Below, in pieces: positions 24,645 through 36,925 of a stretch of 64,000 nt of DNA. This DNA is from Hepsetus odoe (lineage: Eukaryota; Chordata; Actinopteri; Characiformes; Hepsetidae), in the NCBI GenBank assembly GCA_017165825.1, contig CM029384.1:7214914-7278913 (forward strand), in the 5' to 3' direction. The position numbers and the translations under genes are program-made. Positions within the stretch are counted from its first letter, which is position 1. Every line of letters starts with the position of its first letter. The notes beneath the pieces were generated by a model. The model saw only the letters and a program-made list of their open reading frames with translations, ran no database searches and was not told where the DNA came from.

Positions 24645-25100
24645 GGTTTTCACACGGCGATGCTGAAACGACAGGGCGGACAAACCCTGCTGCTTTCACG
24701 ACCAAACCCTGAGATATAGCGTGCCGTTAAATGACAAGTGATCTGAGCCAATGAGCACTAGAGATCCAACGGCGGTCCCACCCTTCTCGGCTGGGCGGCC
24801 AATCACTCCCCGTCTGTGCGGGGAAAGTGGGCCGGGTTGCGGGCCCATATTGTTTACGTCCAAAAGTAGGTCACAGGAGGAGCGTGACAGCTAGCAGCGA
24901 GGAGATTTGGAGGTTTTCACACAAACGATTTTTAAGCTGCTGCTCGGTTGAGTGATAATAAGCTCCATTAAAAAAACACCAGGAAAGAGGTTACTTGGAC
25001 TGCGAGACAGACTCTACAGAGCCGGTAATGGGGAGCTAACTCTCGGTCCTGCTAGCGCGGGGAGCTAAAGCTAACGCATACTAACTCTGCTATCTTGCTA
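24645..25100 (+). promoter_or_regulatory. spsb3: probable spsb3 promoter and noncoding first exon
   Basis: A CpG-rich island about 2 kb before the first spsb3 coding exon. It holds two CCAAT boxes in forward orientation (24748-24752 and 24799-24803). A plausible noncoding exon ends near 25024 (gccg/gtaatg). Coding exon 2 has its own acceptor at 26784-26787, which requires an upstream noncoding exon. The exact start is not determined. Confidence 0.5.
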
Positions 25101-25704
25101 AGGCCTTTAGCAGCCGAAAAGTTGATATTTTCACCGTGTGTTTTATACCTTTATTAGCCAAATGCTTATTTTATTCAAGTAAACAACTTTGTCAGTGAGA
25201 GTCCGTAGTCGAGCTAGGCTGCTAACCGCTTCGACTAGGCCGAAAAAGCGTAGTTGCTCGACTTCTGTTTACTGTCTCTGCGTTAGAAGCAGGTTTAGCC
25301 ACGCATTACACTGTATGCAAAAAAACCCCACAAACAAACAGTTCAACACGATTTGAATGCTTGTTTGTCGTTTGGGTGCTAAAGGAGCTAGCGCGCCTGT
25401 TTGCTTTCATGGCGCTGAAAACGATGAAAACAATCTCAGGGGTCCTGAAAACTTTTGGGTTTCCCAGTTTCATGTTGCTAAAAAGACAAATTTCTTGTAT
25501 TTTCAAGGTGCCAGACGGTGCAAGTTCATAATTAGAGACGCTGTCATTGTCTCACAGATGATACATCTATATTTAGATTGTTGGGGTTTATGTTTATCTA
25601 TTAGGAATCATGTTAATCCTCTGATACGCTCCAGGTTTGTTTAGTTCTAGTTAAGTAACCTTAGATGTGCTTCTAGTGTTTTTGTGATGTTGATCCCTGA
25701 GGGC

Positions 25705-25950
25705 ACAGTGGGGGTCTAGTTGTTAGGAACTATGCCATGTGATCACAGGGTTGTGGGTTCGAGTCATAGACCAGTCGATAACCATGAACAAAGTTTCATG
25801 AGCAAACCCTTGAGCAAAGTTTCAGTCCCTGACACTGTTTCCCAGGTGTGGTATGTGTGGTTGTCCTCTGCTGTGTGGGTCAAATGCTCAGAAAGCATTT
25901 TGTTGTGGTTAACTGAGTGTTCTGTGTTCGCAGTGACAAAACAGTTACTT
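25705..25950 (+). repeat. decayed SINE (family A)
   Basis: Within the spsb3 first intron. Recognisable head (GGGGGTCTAGTTGTTAGGAA, GTGGGTTCGAGTC) and tail (GTGTTCTGTGTTCGCAGTGACAA). Confidence 0.5.
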
Positions 25951-26037
25951 TAACTGTTTTCTTCTATATCAAGGGCTCCACTCTGTGGGACCTTACACTA
26001 TAGACATTTCTCAGTTCAGGGGCTGAATTTTTTATTT

Positions 26038-26200
26038 ATATTCACAGCATTTATCGACTTCTGGTTCCTGATTACACCTGATTGCTCCAGGGAGACAGTT
26101 CCTGTAACTTGGGGTTCAGGGTTTTGCTCAGGAACCCAGTGGTAGAGGTGCTGGAGGTGGAATTTGCAAATTCTTGGTCCATAGGCAAGGGTCACCAGAC
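26038..26200 (-). repeat. decayed SINE (family B)
   Basis: Diverged reverse copy of the unit seen at 35546 and 58168: CACAGCATTTATCGACTTCT, CTCAGGAACCCAGTGGTAGA and CTTGGTCCATAGGCAAGG segments in the same order. Confidence 0.5.
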
Positions 26201-26808
26201 CATCACCGTTCTTCAAAGGCTGCAACGTACATGTGGGTGGCCTCCAAAGACTGTGGAGGACTCATGTTTTATATTTTTGATCATTTTCACCATTTCAACT
26301 GATGTAAACAGTTGTCAAAGTTGGGGATGGGCGGCCGGGAAGAAAACACCTGTTGGATACTTTCGCGTTTTGGGGAAAGTTGGCTTCATTTCTTGGCCGT
26401 GTGGAAGGAGGCTTTGAAATAGGAAAGACTGGTTGTGGCTCTATGATGCATTCAGTCTTCAGATGCAGCTTTCGAAGCATGTAACCCCTGAACTGAGACC
26501 TTATGTTATTTTTCCCCCTGCTTAACCTCATTTAGCAACTACCTGATTCAGCTCAGTAAATAACAAGCCTTTCATATGCAGAATTAGGTGTCCTACTGTG
26601 CCAGGCATCAGTTGGCCAGGATTGACTTTGCTACACCCGAACCTGATTCTTGAAAATCTGCCTTCCTGATGATCATGTCCTTGATTTTTGGAAATGAGTG
26701 GTGTTATGCTTGGTTTTAGAAAGAATCTGCAGGAAGTTAAGAGGTCCAAGAGGATGGAGGGTGATCAATGTTTTGATTTTTTACCAGGTGTGGTGGCCTT
26801 TGGCTGGC

Positions 26809-29120
26809 ATGTCCAGGCGCAGCAGGAACAGTCGGGCGTGGCGGTACGTGTGGAGCGGAATTCGGCGTGATGCAGATGCAAGAGCACTGGTGCTAGCCTC
26901 AGAAAGTGAGGAATGGGGTTATGATCGCCTACAGGTGTGTTTGTGTGTGTATGTATGTGTATGTACTTGATATGAAGGGGCCATTTCCATACTGCCCCAT
27001 GTCGTGACAATCTATATGTAAATAGAGGCATTACAAAACACATGTCAGGTGGGGTAAAATTATGAGACCATTTCGTTTTAAGTGTTACAAACGTCTGTTT
27101 ACTTTCGTAGGTGTTAAGATACAGGAATAGCTTTATTCAAAAAGCTAGTTTACAGTCATGGCAGGCTGCTTCTTTAGACAGCTGTGTTGTTGAAGTTCCA
27201 TCCAAATGTTTTTGTTTCAATCAAAATGATCATTTGATTATAGCAGAGAAATCCAGCCTACTTTCTTATCAGTGTCGGGGATGCCAGCAGAATGTTTTCC
27301 ATGGCTTTCAGTTGCCTGTAATTCTTGTGCACACCTCTGACCCAAAAATAAAAGAACAAAGATTGTAAACTGGAACCTATAACACATTGTTTGAAAGGGT
27401 TATCTTGTATACCCCAGCTCATAATTAGAATTTGTAGTTATTATTCTGCTATGATGACTGCCCTACTCTTGAACACAGCCTGTTGAATACAGAAGCAATT
27501 ACCCCCATTTGTGTTTTACCCTGCAGTACAGCGATTCTGACTCAGAAGCCGAATATTCTGCCATTGTGCCATCAGTTCCTAGTGCTGTGCCAGTCACCGG
27601 AGAGTCGTACTGTGGCTGCGACTCACAGATGGAGCCGAGCTGCAACCCTCGTCTGCGTGGTTACACACGTCTGCGAGACTGCCACTGTGGTGAGGATGAC
27701 CAAGGTAAGAATGCGCCAACTGGCTGCCTTTAGGTACATTTTGTTAGTGTGCTTAGTGTAGCCTTTTAATTTATTTAACTTGGATCAACTGAGACTCTGA
27801 TTGGCTGTGATGTGTGTTTGTTTGCATGTGCCAGAGTTTGACTGGGTGTGGGATGAGGGCAGTCGGTCAGCAGCTACACTGCTGAGCTGCGAGAACAGGA
27901 AGGTGAGCTTCCACTCGGAATATAGTTGTGGCACAGCAGCCATCCGCGGCTCCAAAGAGCTCTCAGAAGGACAGCACTTCTGGGAGATCAAAATGACTTC
28001 TCCTGTTTATGGCACAGACATGGTAAGCTTTCTTTAGTTTCATATAGATCATATTTGATTTTTGCCTTTAAAAAAAAAAAAAAAAAAAAGAAATATATAC
28101 GTTGTAGCCGTAAAGAATAGTCATCTTGATTCTTGAATTTATTTCTTCATTTATTTTTCTTTCTTTATTTTTTTTAAACCTTTGTTAATTTTTATACTTT
28201 CTTATGACTAAATGGCTGTTCCAGCATTTAATATGCCGTTTAATATTTTGTAGCACAGCAGTTGCAATCCTAAATCTCATCAGACTGAATTAACAGTATT
28301 CCTTTTTGTTTTTCTCATGGTTTTTTTTTTTTTTTTTTTTTCTTCCTTTTTTGGGGCAGCAATATCAAAAATTTGCATAATGATGAACTTACTGTGCATT
28401 GTAGATGGTTGGCATTGGCACTTCTGATGTGAATCTGGACAAATACAGACACACATTCTGCAGCTTACTTGGTAAAGATGAAGACAGCTGGGGCCTGTCT
28501 TATACAGGTAAATCTTCATCAGTTTCTGCTAATGTACTGTACTGCAATTTTGTATCTTGTAACTTACCAGTGTTGGCATTTTCAGGGTTGCTCCATCATA
28601 ATGGTGACAAAGTGAGCTTCTCATCACGATTTGGCCAGGGATCAATCATAGGAGTTCATCTAGACACCTGGCATGGAACTCTCACCTTCTTCAAAAATCG
28701 CAAATGCATTGGTAAGAGCTGCTTAAGCTGTCACAGACACTTCCATTAAAGATATTAGTGAAATAGAGTGCACCAGAGATGTGTAAGTGGCAAACTAAAG
28801 AGCATGCTCAAAGGCATTTCCAAGAATTGTTGAACTTCAGTAGAAAATAACAATTTAAAAAATGCTCAAAAATACATTAGTTTTAAATCCTTTACAGAAT
28901 GAAATCTTTTTTATCAATGTATTAAAGTAACAGAGTCACAGTAAGTCATATTGCATCCTAAACCAATTCAGGTTGGTTGCCAGGCAATTGTATTGTATCC
29001 GTATATATTTGAAAAAATCTATTCATTCATTAAAAAAATGGCTTCATATAAAAGAGAGAGGATGAGAGGATTGTTTTTGTCCTTGTTTCCCTTTTTTCTT
29101 GATGTTTTCCATTTGTTCGT

Positions 29121-29163
<43 letters not shown>

Positions 29164-29551
29164 AAACATATGGGTGTCTTTCATTACAGGTGTAGCTGCT
29201 ACAGAGCTGCAGAACAAGCGCGTGTATCCCATGGCATGCTCCACCGCAGCCAAAAGCAGCATGAAGGTGATTCGCTCAGTCTCAGCCCCCACTTCTCTCC
29301 AGTACCTCTGCTGCTGGCGTCTCCGCAAGCTCCTCCCGTCGGAAGCCGACGCTCTTGGAGTTCTGCCTCTCCCTCCCGGACTCAGGCACCTTCTACACTC
29401 TAAACTTGGCTGGGTGCTTAGCTTGGACCACTCGCATTCTCATTCGAACTCAAATACACATACGCCACCTGGACCCTCATCAGGCAGCGACTCAGAAGGC
29501 AGTGCTTCAGACCCTGAGGCCTGCCAGAGGAAACGCTGCCGCTGGACCTGA
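26809..29551 (+). CDS. spsb3: SPRY domain- and SOCS box-containing protein 3
   Basis: Substrate receptor of an Elongin B/C-CUL5 ubiquitin ligase; vertebrate SPSB3 is known to target nuclear cGAS and SNAIL. Six coding exons: 26809-26934, 27527-27704, 27835-28022, 28405-28507, 28586-28711 and 29190-29551 (TGA 29549-29551); all phases agree, total 360 residues (human about 355). N-terminus MSRRSRNSRAWRYVWSG; acidic SDSDSEAEYS stretch; SPRY domain roughly residues 100-265 (FDWVWDEG, MTSPVYGTDMMVGIGTSD, HLDTWHGTLTFFKNRKCIG). SOCS box about 275-315 with BC-box SLQYLCCWRLRKL and a CUL5-box-like LPLPPGLRHLL. C-terminus CQRKRCRWT matches the family. The ATG lies 21 bases inside its exon and gives the conserved start. 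Confidence 0.97.
29124..29162. repeat. (TA)n microsatellite just before the last spsb3 exon
   Basis: TA run ending about 27 bases upstream of the exon at 29190, within the branch-point and polypyrimidine region. Confidence 0.85.
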
Positions 29552-31545
29552 AGATCTGCTTTACAAAAAAAAAACTACAAACAACGCAAACACTCTCACC
29601 GAATACATGGTCAATGTGTCCTGTTGTACAGGCTGTAAAAGTGTTTATTGTAAGGCTGTTGCTCAAAGTCAGATTATTGTCAGTACAGTAACATCTCACA
29701 TGCCCAAGTTGATGGACAGACTCAAACTCTTCTCTTTCTGAAAGTGGTGAAGCTGTATTTCAGTGTATCAAGCATTATCACCTTGCAAAACAGTATTTTA
29801 GTTTGGTTATGTGCAAGGGCATGTAAAATGCACACCCACACAGTCTGACGCATCATTACTGGAGAGTAAACAGACTTTCCTTTGAATGCTTTTAGGACAG
29901 AAAATACTGCCCCTATGTTTCATTCTCTATAAGCTGTTTAGTAAATCATTAGTATTCAGTATCCTCTTTAGTCTTAGCTCTCTGCACAGTTCACAGAGCT
30001 TGCATCCATAGAATCAAAATGAATAAAAATGTTCATCGAGCGGATGCCAAAGCAAAGTTAAAATAGTTGTCAGGTATTTGCGTACCCATCCGAGCTTCTA
30101 AAGAAAATGACTAGGTAGAGAATAAACATTAGTACAACGTTAATCTAATATGCTGAATCCAGTAAAATCTGTTCACAAAACCAGTTGTACAAGGTGCTAA
30201 AGCTGAAGTTTAGAACAATTGCAGCAATTTTCTAAATCACAAGTTGCTCCCTGTTCCCTGTATAGTACCTTGCACAGTTTTGAGACTGCTTCACTTCACA
30301 GATTGTCCTTTAAGCTTCTAAACAATATATTTGAGATGTCATCATAGGCTTTATGTGTGAAAATTGAAAATTGGTACATAATTTAATTAGATACATACTT
30401 AAAAGGATATACATCACTATATGGGGAGCAGGGAACTATTTTAGATTAACAGTATGAAGTTATTTGGCTGTATTGTGTAATATTTTAGCCATGTTCTGGC
30501 CAATGTGCCAGTGTCAGTCTCATACAGCTGGACCAGGGCAATTAGCCCTTTAATGTTTACAGCAGCCATCTTTGACACACCAATTGTAGACCAAATGCCA
30601 TCATGCAATGGGGCTGTCTGCCCTTTTCTCTCCTTTCAACTTGTTTGTACTGTTAAGCATTTAACAAGAGCCTTTAAAGCAGTTAACATGCTTAATCATT
30701 TTGTAACATAACAGTCCCACCAATCAGTAAATATATTGATGTTTTATAGGTGTGGTCACCCAGATTAAGTTTAAGATGATTGGCGCTATTATTATTCACC
30801 AGTGTAGTTGTGCTGTCCCACGAAATGTCCCTGGCAATTGTGTACTAATGTGTAAAACATTAGCATCAAGCACCTGCATGAACATGAGTGAACCTGCAAT
30901 CGGAGCCTCTTCTTTCCATGCCTTTCTGTTCATTGGGTTGGAAACTGCTGTGCCGAATAGTCTTTAGCAGAGTTGGTGTAGAACGCGAGTCTCTAGGGTG
31001 ACTGTTGGCAATATAAATGGCTGTCTCACCATGCACCCCATCTCTAAAGAGCATATGGCCACTCTAGACCAGCAAATGGGTGTCGATATCTGGGACACCA
31101 TGTTGGTGGGTTGTTGTTTTTTTCTTCAGCTAAAAAAGCTGATTTTCCTCATTCAAATGTAATTTGAACAATGTACCTGCCCCCTTTATACATACTCTTA
31201 CATCTCTCTATGAGGGCCATGTTTAACCAGTATGGGGTCTAAGTGTGTAAAGGTTTTGTAATTCATAGTTTAAAAAGAAAATCAATGTTTTTTCTAATGC
31301 ATTAAAGCACTTTTTCTGCTTTTTGTATGTATATATAAATACATACAGATCTTCTATGCTGTGTTCTGTACATATTGTATGTATTAGCCTTTTCTTGGTT
31401 TTCTGTCTCTCTTGACTTTATGTGAAGCATGGCCTTTAACTGAATTATGAGTAAAGGAATTTGAGATCATATATGCACAGAGATAGACTGGAGATGTAGG
31501 TTACTTTTTAAAAAAAATCATAATAAAGGAATAAAAAATGAAATT
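29552..31545 (+). other. spsb3: spsb3 3' UTR
   Basis: About 2 kb after the stop codon to AATAAA at 31522-31527. An earlier AATAAA near 30022 could give a short form. No other gene is seen. Confidence 0.65.
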
Positions 31546-31794
31546 TGGTGTGGGCTACTTTATTCTTTTGCATGGAATTATGTGCTAATATACAACATTT
31601 ATAAAGCAGAAAAAAATAATCCTATGTAAATATCTAGTAGCCCTGTTTCTCCTAATGCTCTGCACTACTGAAATGCAATAAATATTGTGTTGGTCAAATG
31701 TAAAAATCTAATACAGATTTACCTTTTTAGTGAGCAATTATCTTGATATGATTCTGTATGTTACTGCATGTAACCCACATGTCAAATCTATTGT

Positions 31795-32195
31795 GAAAGT
31801 GACTATTCTTGTTATTGTGATACACATCACAGCACACAGTGAGCCACAACAAAATGACACCTCTGCATTTTACTCATACACAGGGCAGCTAATGAAAGCA
31901 CCTGGGGAAGGGTGGTGGTGGTCTAGTGGTAGGGTATGGACCTATTGGTCAAGAAGTCCCAGGTTCGAATCCCACCTCTAGCACTAACACCACTGGGTCC
32001 CTGAGCAAGACCCTTAACCCTTAATTGCTCTGGGGGGGACTGTCCCTGTAACTAGGACATGGAAGTTGCTCTGGATAAGAGCGTCTGCTAAATACCACAA
32101 ATGTAAATGGGAACAATGATGGGGACAGTAGTTTGTTCAAGGGTACCTCAGGGTAACCTACTGGTCTGGGAGTCAAACCCACCTTCTGATCCTGG
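31795..32195 (-). repeat. SINE family A copy split by a family B SINE
   Basis: Reverse-oriented family A body at 31795-31909 and the rest at 32109-32195. Joining across the gap restores the usual order (CCTGGGGA... then GATGGGGACAGT, GGGTACCTCAGGG). The interruption is the unit at 31910-32108, flanked by a GGGAA duplication. Confidence 0.75.
31910..32108 (+). repeat. tRNA-derived SINE (family B), nested
   Basis: 199-bp complete unit. tRNA-like head GGTGGTCTAGTGGTAGGG with B box GGTTCGAATCCC; middle CTGAGCAAGACCCTTAACCC; conserved tail GGATAAGAGCGTCTGCTAAA then a short AAATGTAAAT end. Target duplication GGGAA at 31905-31909 and 32109-32113. Confidence 0.85.
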
Positions 32196-32430
32196 GGCTT
32201 TTTCTATGCTTTGTTCCAGTTCATGTGTTAAGATTTGAGCTTTTTTTTTTTTTTTAGGATTTCAAGAAAAGACCTTGACCTCATGGCAACCTCATGGCTG
32301 ATTTTCGGCCAACACATGTCCACTTTCATCTGATTTTTTGAAATTAAACAACTTTTATTAGGCTTTAGCTCGACTCTACACAAACAATACACAAAACTAT
32401 GAGGAAAAACCATGATGTCATACATGATGT

Positions 32431-32672
32431 CATGGGCAGTGGTGGTCCAGTGGTTAGGGAGTTGGCCCCTAGATCAGAAGATTGTGGGTTCGAATTCCTT
32501 ACCAGTAGGTTGCCCTGAGGTACCCTTAAGCAAGGTACTGTCCCCATCACTGCTCCCTGGGTGCTTTCAGTAGCTGCCCCCTGCTACACGTGTGTATGAG
32601 TTAAATGCAGAGGCTGCATTTCGTTGTGATTCACTGTGTGCTGTGCCGTGTTTCACAATGACAAGTTGTCAC
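32431..32672 (+). repeat. tRNA-derived SINE (family A), best copy
   Basis: Full-looking forward copy: head GGGCAGTGGTGGTCCAGTGG, B box GGTTCGAATTCC, body CTTAAGCAAGGTACTGTCCC, and tail GATTCACTGTGTGCTGTGCC. Confidence 0.8.
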
Positions 32673-33529
32673 TTTCACTAATTTCTTCACTGCTTGTTTC
32701 ATATAGAATCAGACTAGAATATCTAACAAAGTTTATTCCATTTCTGTATTTAATAACATTCACACAAATGCTGGAGATTCTCTGGGGTAGAGCAGTTCTC
32801 AAAAATGGCTTCTCAGAATTTGTGTTTCCTTCCAGAACAACCTTCCCAAGCTGGTGGAATATCTGACTGGTCAGAGGACAATGAGCATTTAGAAGACACA
32901 GTCAGTTTCTGAATCCTTCATGGGTGTAAATATCTAGTGGTTAATGAGGTCTTGCAATGAAAAGGTTGCATGTTCAGTCCCCTGGACTGACAGGGGAATA
33001 TGGTGGGGTGGGGAGTGAACCACATCTTATTCTACATCCAAAGCTGAATTGCCCCTGGGCAGGGCATTTTCCCCCATAGCTGCCTCCAGGGTACCGGGAT
33101 TGTGTGTTCACTACCGGTGTGTAGGATGGGTTAAACAGATGACAAACTGGCTGCAATGTTTGTGCCCAGAACTTCATTCATTGTCTCTGGGTTTTGTAAT
33201 AAAAACATACTTTGAAATGTGTTTATAATATGTTCATTGTGTTTACTGGTTAATCTTCAGCTGAATCTTTTCTAGGAAACATTTCAGCACCTTTAGGAAT
33301 ATACATAAAAAAAAACTGCGTATATCTATTTCTGAAAAACCTCCTGTGCCAAAGGAAATGATAAGAACACCAGTAGTGAATAGGAAGAGGTTCATTGTGA
33401 TCTGTATTGTTAAAAAAAACCCTGCTGTTGTGTAGTTTCTCAGCGGGAGAGAGTAAAGGTGTTATAAACAGAAGGACTCGTGGGCAGGAACTACTGTGGG
33501 AAGCGTGTTTCCCCACGGAACGATGTTGC

Positions 33530-33665
33530 GGCGGTATGGTAGCGGAAGTGACGTTGGTGGAGGTCGCGCGTGAAGGGGAGGCTGATGGTGGAAATACTGG
33601 GGAGAGGAGCGGATCTGTGGAGATCAGTCTGATCAGTGTCCATCACCCCAGAGTTTAAACTTCGG

Positions 33666-33729
<64 letters not shown>

Positions 33730-33792
33730 TGTGTGTGTGAGAGTGTGTGTGAGTGTGTGAGAGAGTAGCTTTAAATCGCGAACCGAAACTAC
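33530..33792 (+). promoter_or_regulatory. mrps34: probable mrps34 promoter and noncoding exon 1
   Basis: Contains CGGAAGTGACG at 33543-33553, an ETS (GABP-type) site joined to a CRE half site, typical of mitochondrial protein genes. A strong donor CAG/gtgagg at 33793 could splice to the acceptor at 34971-34973, six bases before the mrps34 ATG. If so, the long (GT)n tract at 33669-33722 lies in the 5' UTR. Promoter and exon are inferred. Confidence 0.45.
33669..33722. repeat. (GT)n microsatellite
   Basis: About 27 TG repeats followed by GAGAGTGTG variants to about 33765. Confidence 0.9.
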
Positions 33793-34978
33793 AGGTGAGG
33801 CTCGTAACTAAGCAACAGCACAGTGTACAGATGAATATCACACTCTTTAAAGAGTGAGCAGGTGTAATATACACTTTAACATAGCTTCCTGGTGAAATGC
33901 ACACATTTAATAGAGTGCACATGTGAACTATACACATATACTAGAGTGTACAGGTGTAACACACTTTTACCAGAGTGTATATTTTGTGTGTATTTCAGGG
34001 TGCTATGACTAAGAACAATAATGGTTTTATTTCTAAATAAGTCACAAGTATTTTGGCTTTATGCAGAAAAGTGATTTTGTATAATGTAAATAATGTTAGT
34101 GAACTATAAACAATACTTGAAATACCTCACCTGAAATGAATAACCTCAAATGAAATGCTAAGCTTCTGTGACTTGGTATGTCTCTTCAGAATATCAACAT
34201 TTCACAAAAATGCAGAAAAATGTCATGTATATTCTGTGCTTAGTCAGATAGTTAGCATTTACCCAAGTTTCTTTTTTCCTGTAAGAAACCCTCAGATGAC
34301 ACCCAAAGGGCAAATATTTATTAAGGTTTAAGTACTGTACTGAAAATGTTAAACTATTAGTTTAATGTGATGTGATAAAGTGATGATTATGCCTGTCTGC
34401 ATGAATTTAAAAACTTGTTTTCCACTAAAGCAATTCAAACAGTCATATTGTTCATCTGCTAAACACATAATTATGTGCTTTTATCAGAAGACTGTATATC
34501 ATGACAGTCCATATGATTTTTGACTCTTACAGACAGTGGTCCGTTACACATTATATGATTCAAGTCAAAAGCATTTTGTGGAATTTGACCCCTGCATAAA
34601 GTGAAATCTCCATGAGCAAAGAAGCTAGAAGGTGCTCTGCCATAGTATAGAGACTGACACCTTTTATTCACATGCATGCATAAATATGCATTGTCCACAT
34701 ACAGTGTGGTCCAAAAGTCAGAAGCCTCTTTTAAATGGGATGAATGTGTAATTTAAACTAAGTTTTATAATTAAAAGATCAATTAAATTGAACATGTTTA
34801 AATATTCAGGTTTATTGGTCCCTGGTTAAACTTAAGTACATTTCACACCGACTATTTTAGGCCTTTATACAAAAAGATGTATGTTTAGAAGTACTAACTT
34901 CTACACAAACTTGAGATCCCAAAAAGTGTTTGAATCTCTTAGTTACTCCGTCTCCTTCAATTTATTCCCTCAGTCACA

Positions 34979-36292
34979 ATGGTGAAGAAGAAGCGCTTGA
35001 GATTGATTGCCGAGATGGCACGGAAAATTCGGGCTTACAGAGAACTTAAAAACCAGCCGCAGGCTTCCCAGCGATATGCTTTGGACTATGAAACCATGAC
35101 CAGGCCATTCACTGGTAAAAAGCTGCCAGTACTGGCCTGGAAAGATGTGCGGAGGGAGACCACCCTCTTCACGATGCTGTCTGGCATGCGCATGTTTGGC
35201 GTGGGGCGGCTCTTCACACGCAAATCGTGGCTGGAGGAGCACACTGAGCCCTGCTACTGGAAGATAACTAAAGTGAAAGTAGATTACACAGCTGAGGTAA
35301 GACACCATTGTGTATCTGTCTCTGGGTTGAACCATTTAACAAGAGAATTTCCAAGAAAACCTCAGCAAACCACAAAAAGCATTAACAATATTTCTGGTTT
35401 AAGCTTTTGCAATTAATGATTTTTTATTTCTTTAGAATATGGACCATGGTAAAGCTTGGGGCATTCGAACGTTTAAAGGTAAGTGAAGAATCAAGTGAAC
35501 AAACAGAAGGATCCCTTACCTCCCAAAGTGTAGAGTAAAATAGAAATTTACATTTACGGCATTTAGCGGATGCTCTTATCCAGAGCGACTTCCATGTCCT
35601 GATTACAAGGACAGTCCCGCCTGGAGCAATTCAGGGTTAAGGGTCTTACTCAGGGACCCAGTGGTGGTTGTGCTACAAGTGAGATTTGAACCTGGGACCT
35701 CTTGAGCCATAGGTCCATAGGCAAGTATCCTACCTCTAGACCACCACCACCCCTAAAAGCTGCACGCCCAACGTGGGGCGAATTACAGAAATTGCAGTCA
35801 GTGGTTGCACTCTGGGGTCACCAGAGTGCACTTTCTTGGTTATACCTGATAGTATGAAACATTAAACAAATTCCAGCAGTTGCACATGTAAGCATGAGTG
35901 TCCTTGATTCAAGTATGAAAAAAAGACTTTTGACAAACTAAGTAGTGAGTAGTAATAAATGGTGTATTGAATCAGTGGATTGTATTCCAGGTAAAGAGGA
36001 ATGCTCGGAGCAGGAGGTGGACAAGGTCATGTACCATGACTGGCGACTGGTACCCAAACATGAGGAAGAGGCCTTTAAGCGCTTTGAGCCCGTCCCTGAG
36101 CCACCTATCCGGCATGTGTGTTACCCTCCTTTACTGCGGGCCATGATCCTGGCACAGCGAGTCAAGCAGCTGGGTGTGGACGCCAGCAACCTGCCAGAGC
36201 CCAGCTTGCCTCTGAAACGAGATGTGCTGCTCAGCAAAGAGTACTTCCGCAGCCAGGAAGAAAGGCGGAAACAGGAGGGAACTCCAGTCTAA
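34979..36292 (+). CDS. mrps34: mitochondrial small ribosomal subunit protein mS34
   Basis: Component of the 28S subunit of the mitochondrial ribosome, needed for mitochondrial translation. Three coding exons: 34979-35296, 35436-35478 and 35991-36292 (TAA 36290-36292), total 220 residues (human 218). The basic start MVKKKRLRLIAEMARKIRAY fits a matrix-targeted protein. Conserved blocks: YALDYETMTRPFTGKKLPV, VGRLFTRKSW, PCYWKITKVK, NMDHGKAWGI, VMYHDWRLVPKHEEEAF, YPPLLRAMILA, and the GTPV C-terminus. Intron 2 contains a family B SINE. A polyadenylation signal AATAAA is at 36747-36752, only about 170 bp before the nme3 start codon. Confidence 0.97.
35546..35757 (-). repeat. tRNA-derived SINE (family B)
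   Basis: Reverse copy inside mrps34 intron 2. Starts TTTACATTTACGGCATTTAG, with CTCTTATCCAGAGCGACTTC and the reversed tRNA head CTAGACCACCACC at its right end. Confidence 0.85.
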
Positions 36293-36825
36293 TGCTAAGA
36301 TGAGACCTTCCTGCACCAAAAACCTCGAACAGAATATTAATTCAAGGTGGAAGCTACCCTGAAAATGATTTAGGATTTGCTTTATCAACCTTAAGAGAAT
36401 TGTTTAGCACCGTGTTTATATAATTTAAGTTTCTGAACGTTAAAATATCAGCAATACATTGGACTTCTTTCCTGGTGCATTAGAGTTATGACTTTAATCA
36501 CAGAAAGACTTGACATGGGGACTAAGGGACATTTAAGTCCTCAGACTCCCTCCATCCTTCCATGATGAATTTCTTCAAGGAGCGATTATAACATTGGAGG
36601 AGGTGCCAATATTCAGATGTGCTCTCCTACAAAATCTACCAAAACAAATATGTTGGCAGATTTCTTCCACAGTGTTTACTTTGTGGTGTGGTTCAGTGTA
36701 TAACTCAGAACGGTGGTGATATTTTGGTTATGCTGGAATATTTGACAATAAAAGTGAGCTGCATGTTAGCCTGGTTGTGAAGTTAAATGTGGTAGGAAAG
36801 TCGCTTCAGAACAAACGTCTGTACC

Positions 36826-36925
36826 GGGCCACGTGCTGGATTGCGCATGCGTATCTCGAGTCTGTAGTGCGCGTGCCCGAGCGCGCCCTCCTTTTCTCTC
36901 CAGCCGACGGGACGGGAGGTGCAGA
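36826..36925 (+). promoter_or_regulatory. nme3: nme3 promoter
   Basis: CpG-rich 100 bp between the mrps34 poly(A) region and the nme3 ATG. It contains an E-box CACGTG at 36830-36835 and an NRF1-type core TGCGCATGCG at 36842-36851. No TATA box, as expected for a housekeeping promoter. Confidence 0.6.

Noticed and set aside
31910..31985. tRNA-like sequence with box A and box B
   Set aside because: It is the head of a SINE: same body and tail as other copies, and no proper acceptor stem. The same applies to heads at 32431 and 12877.
33491..33937. 148-codon minus-strand ORF
   Set aside because: Consists largely of Thr-His repeats translated from the (GT)n microsatellite.
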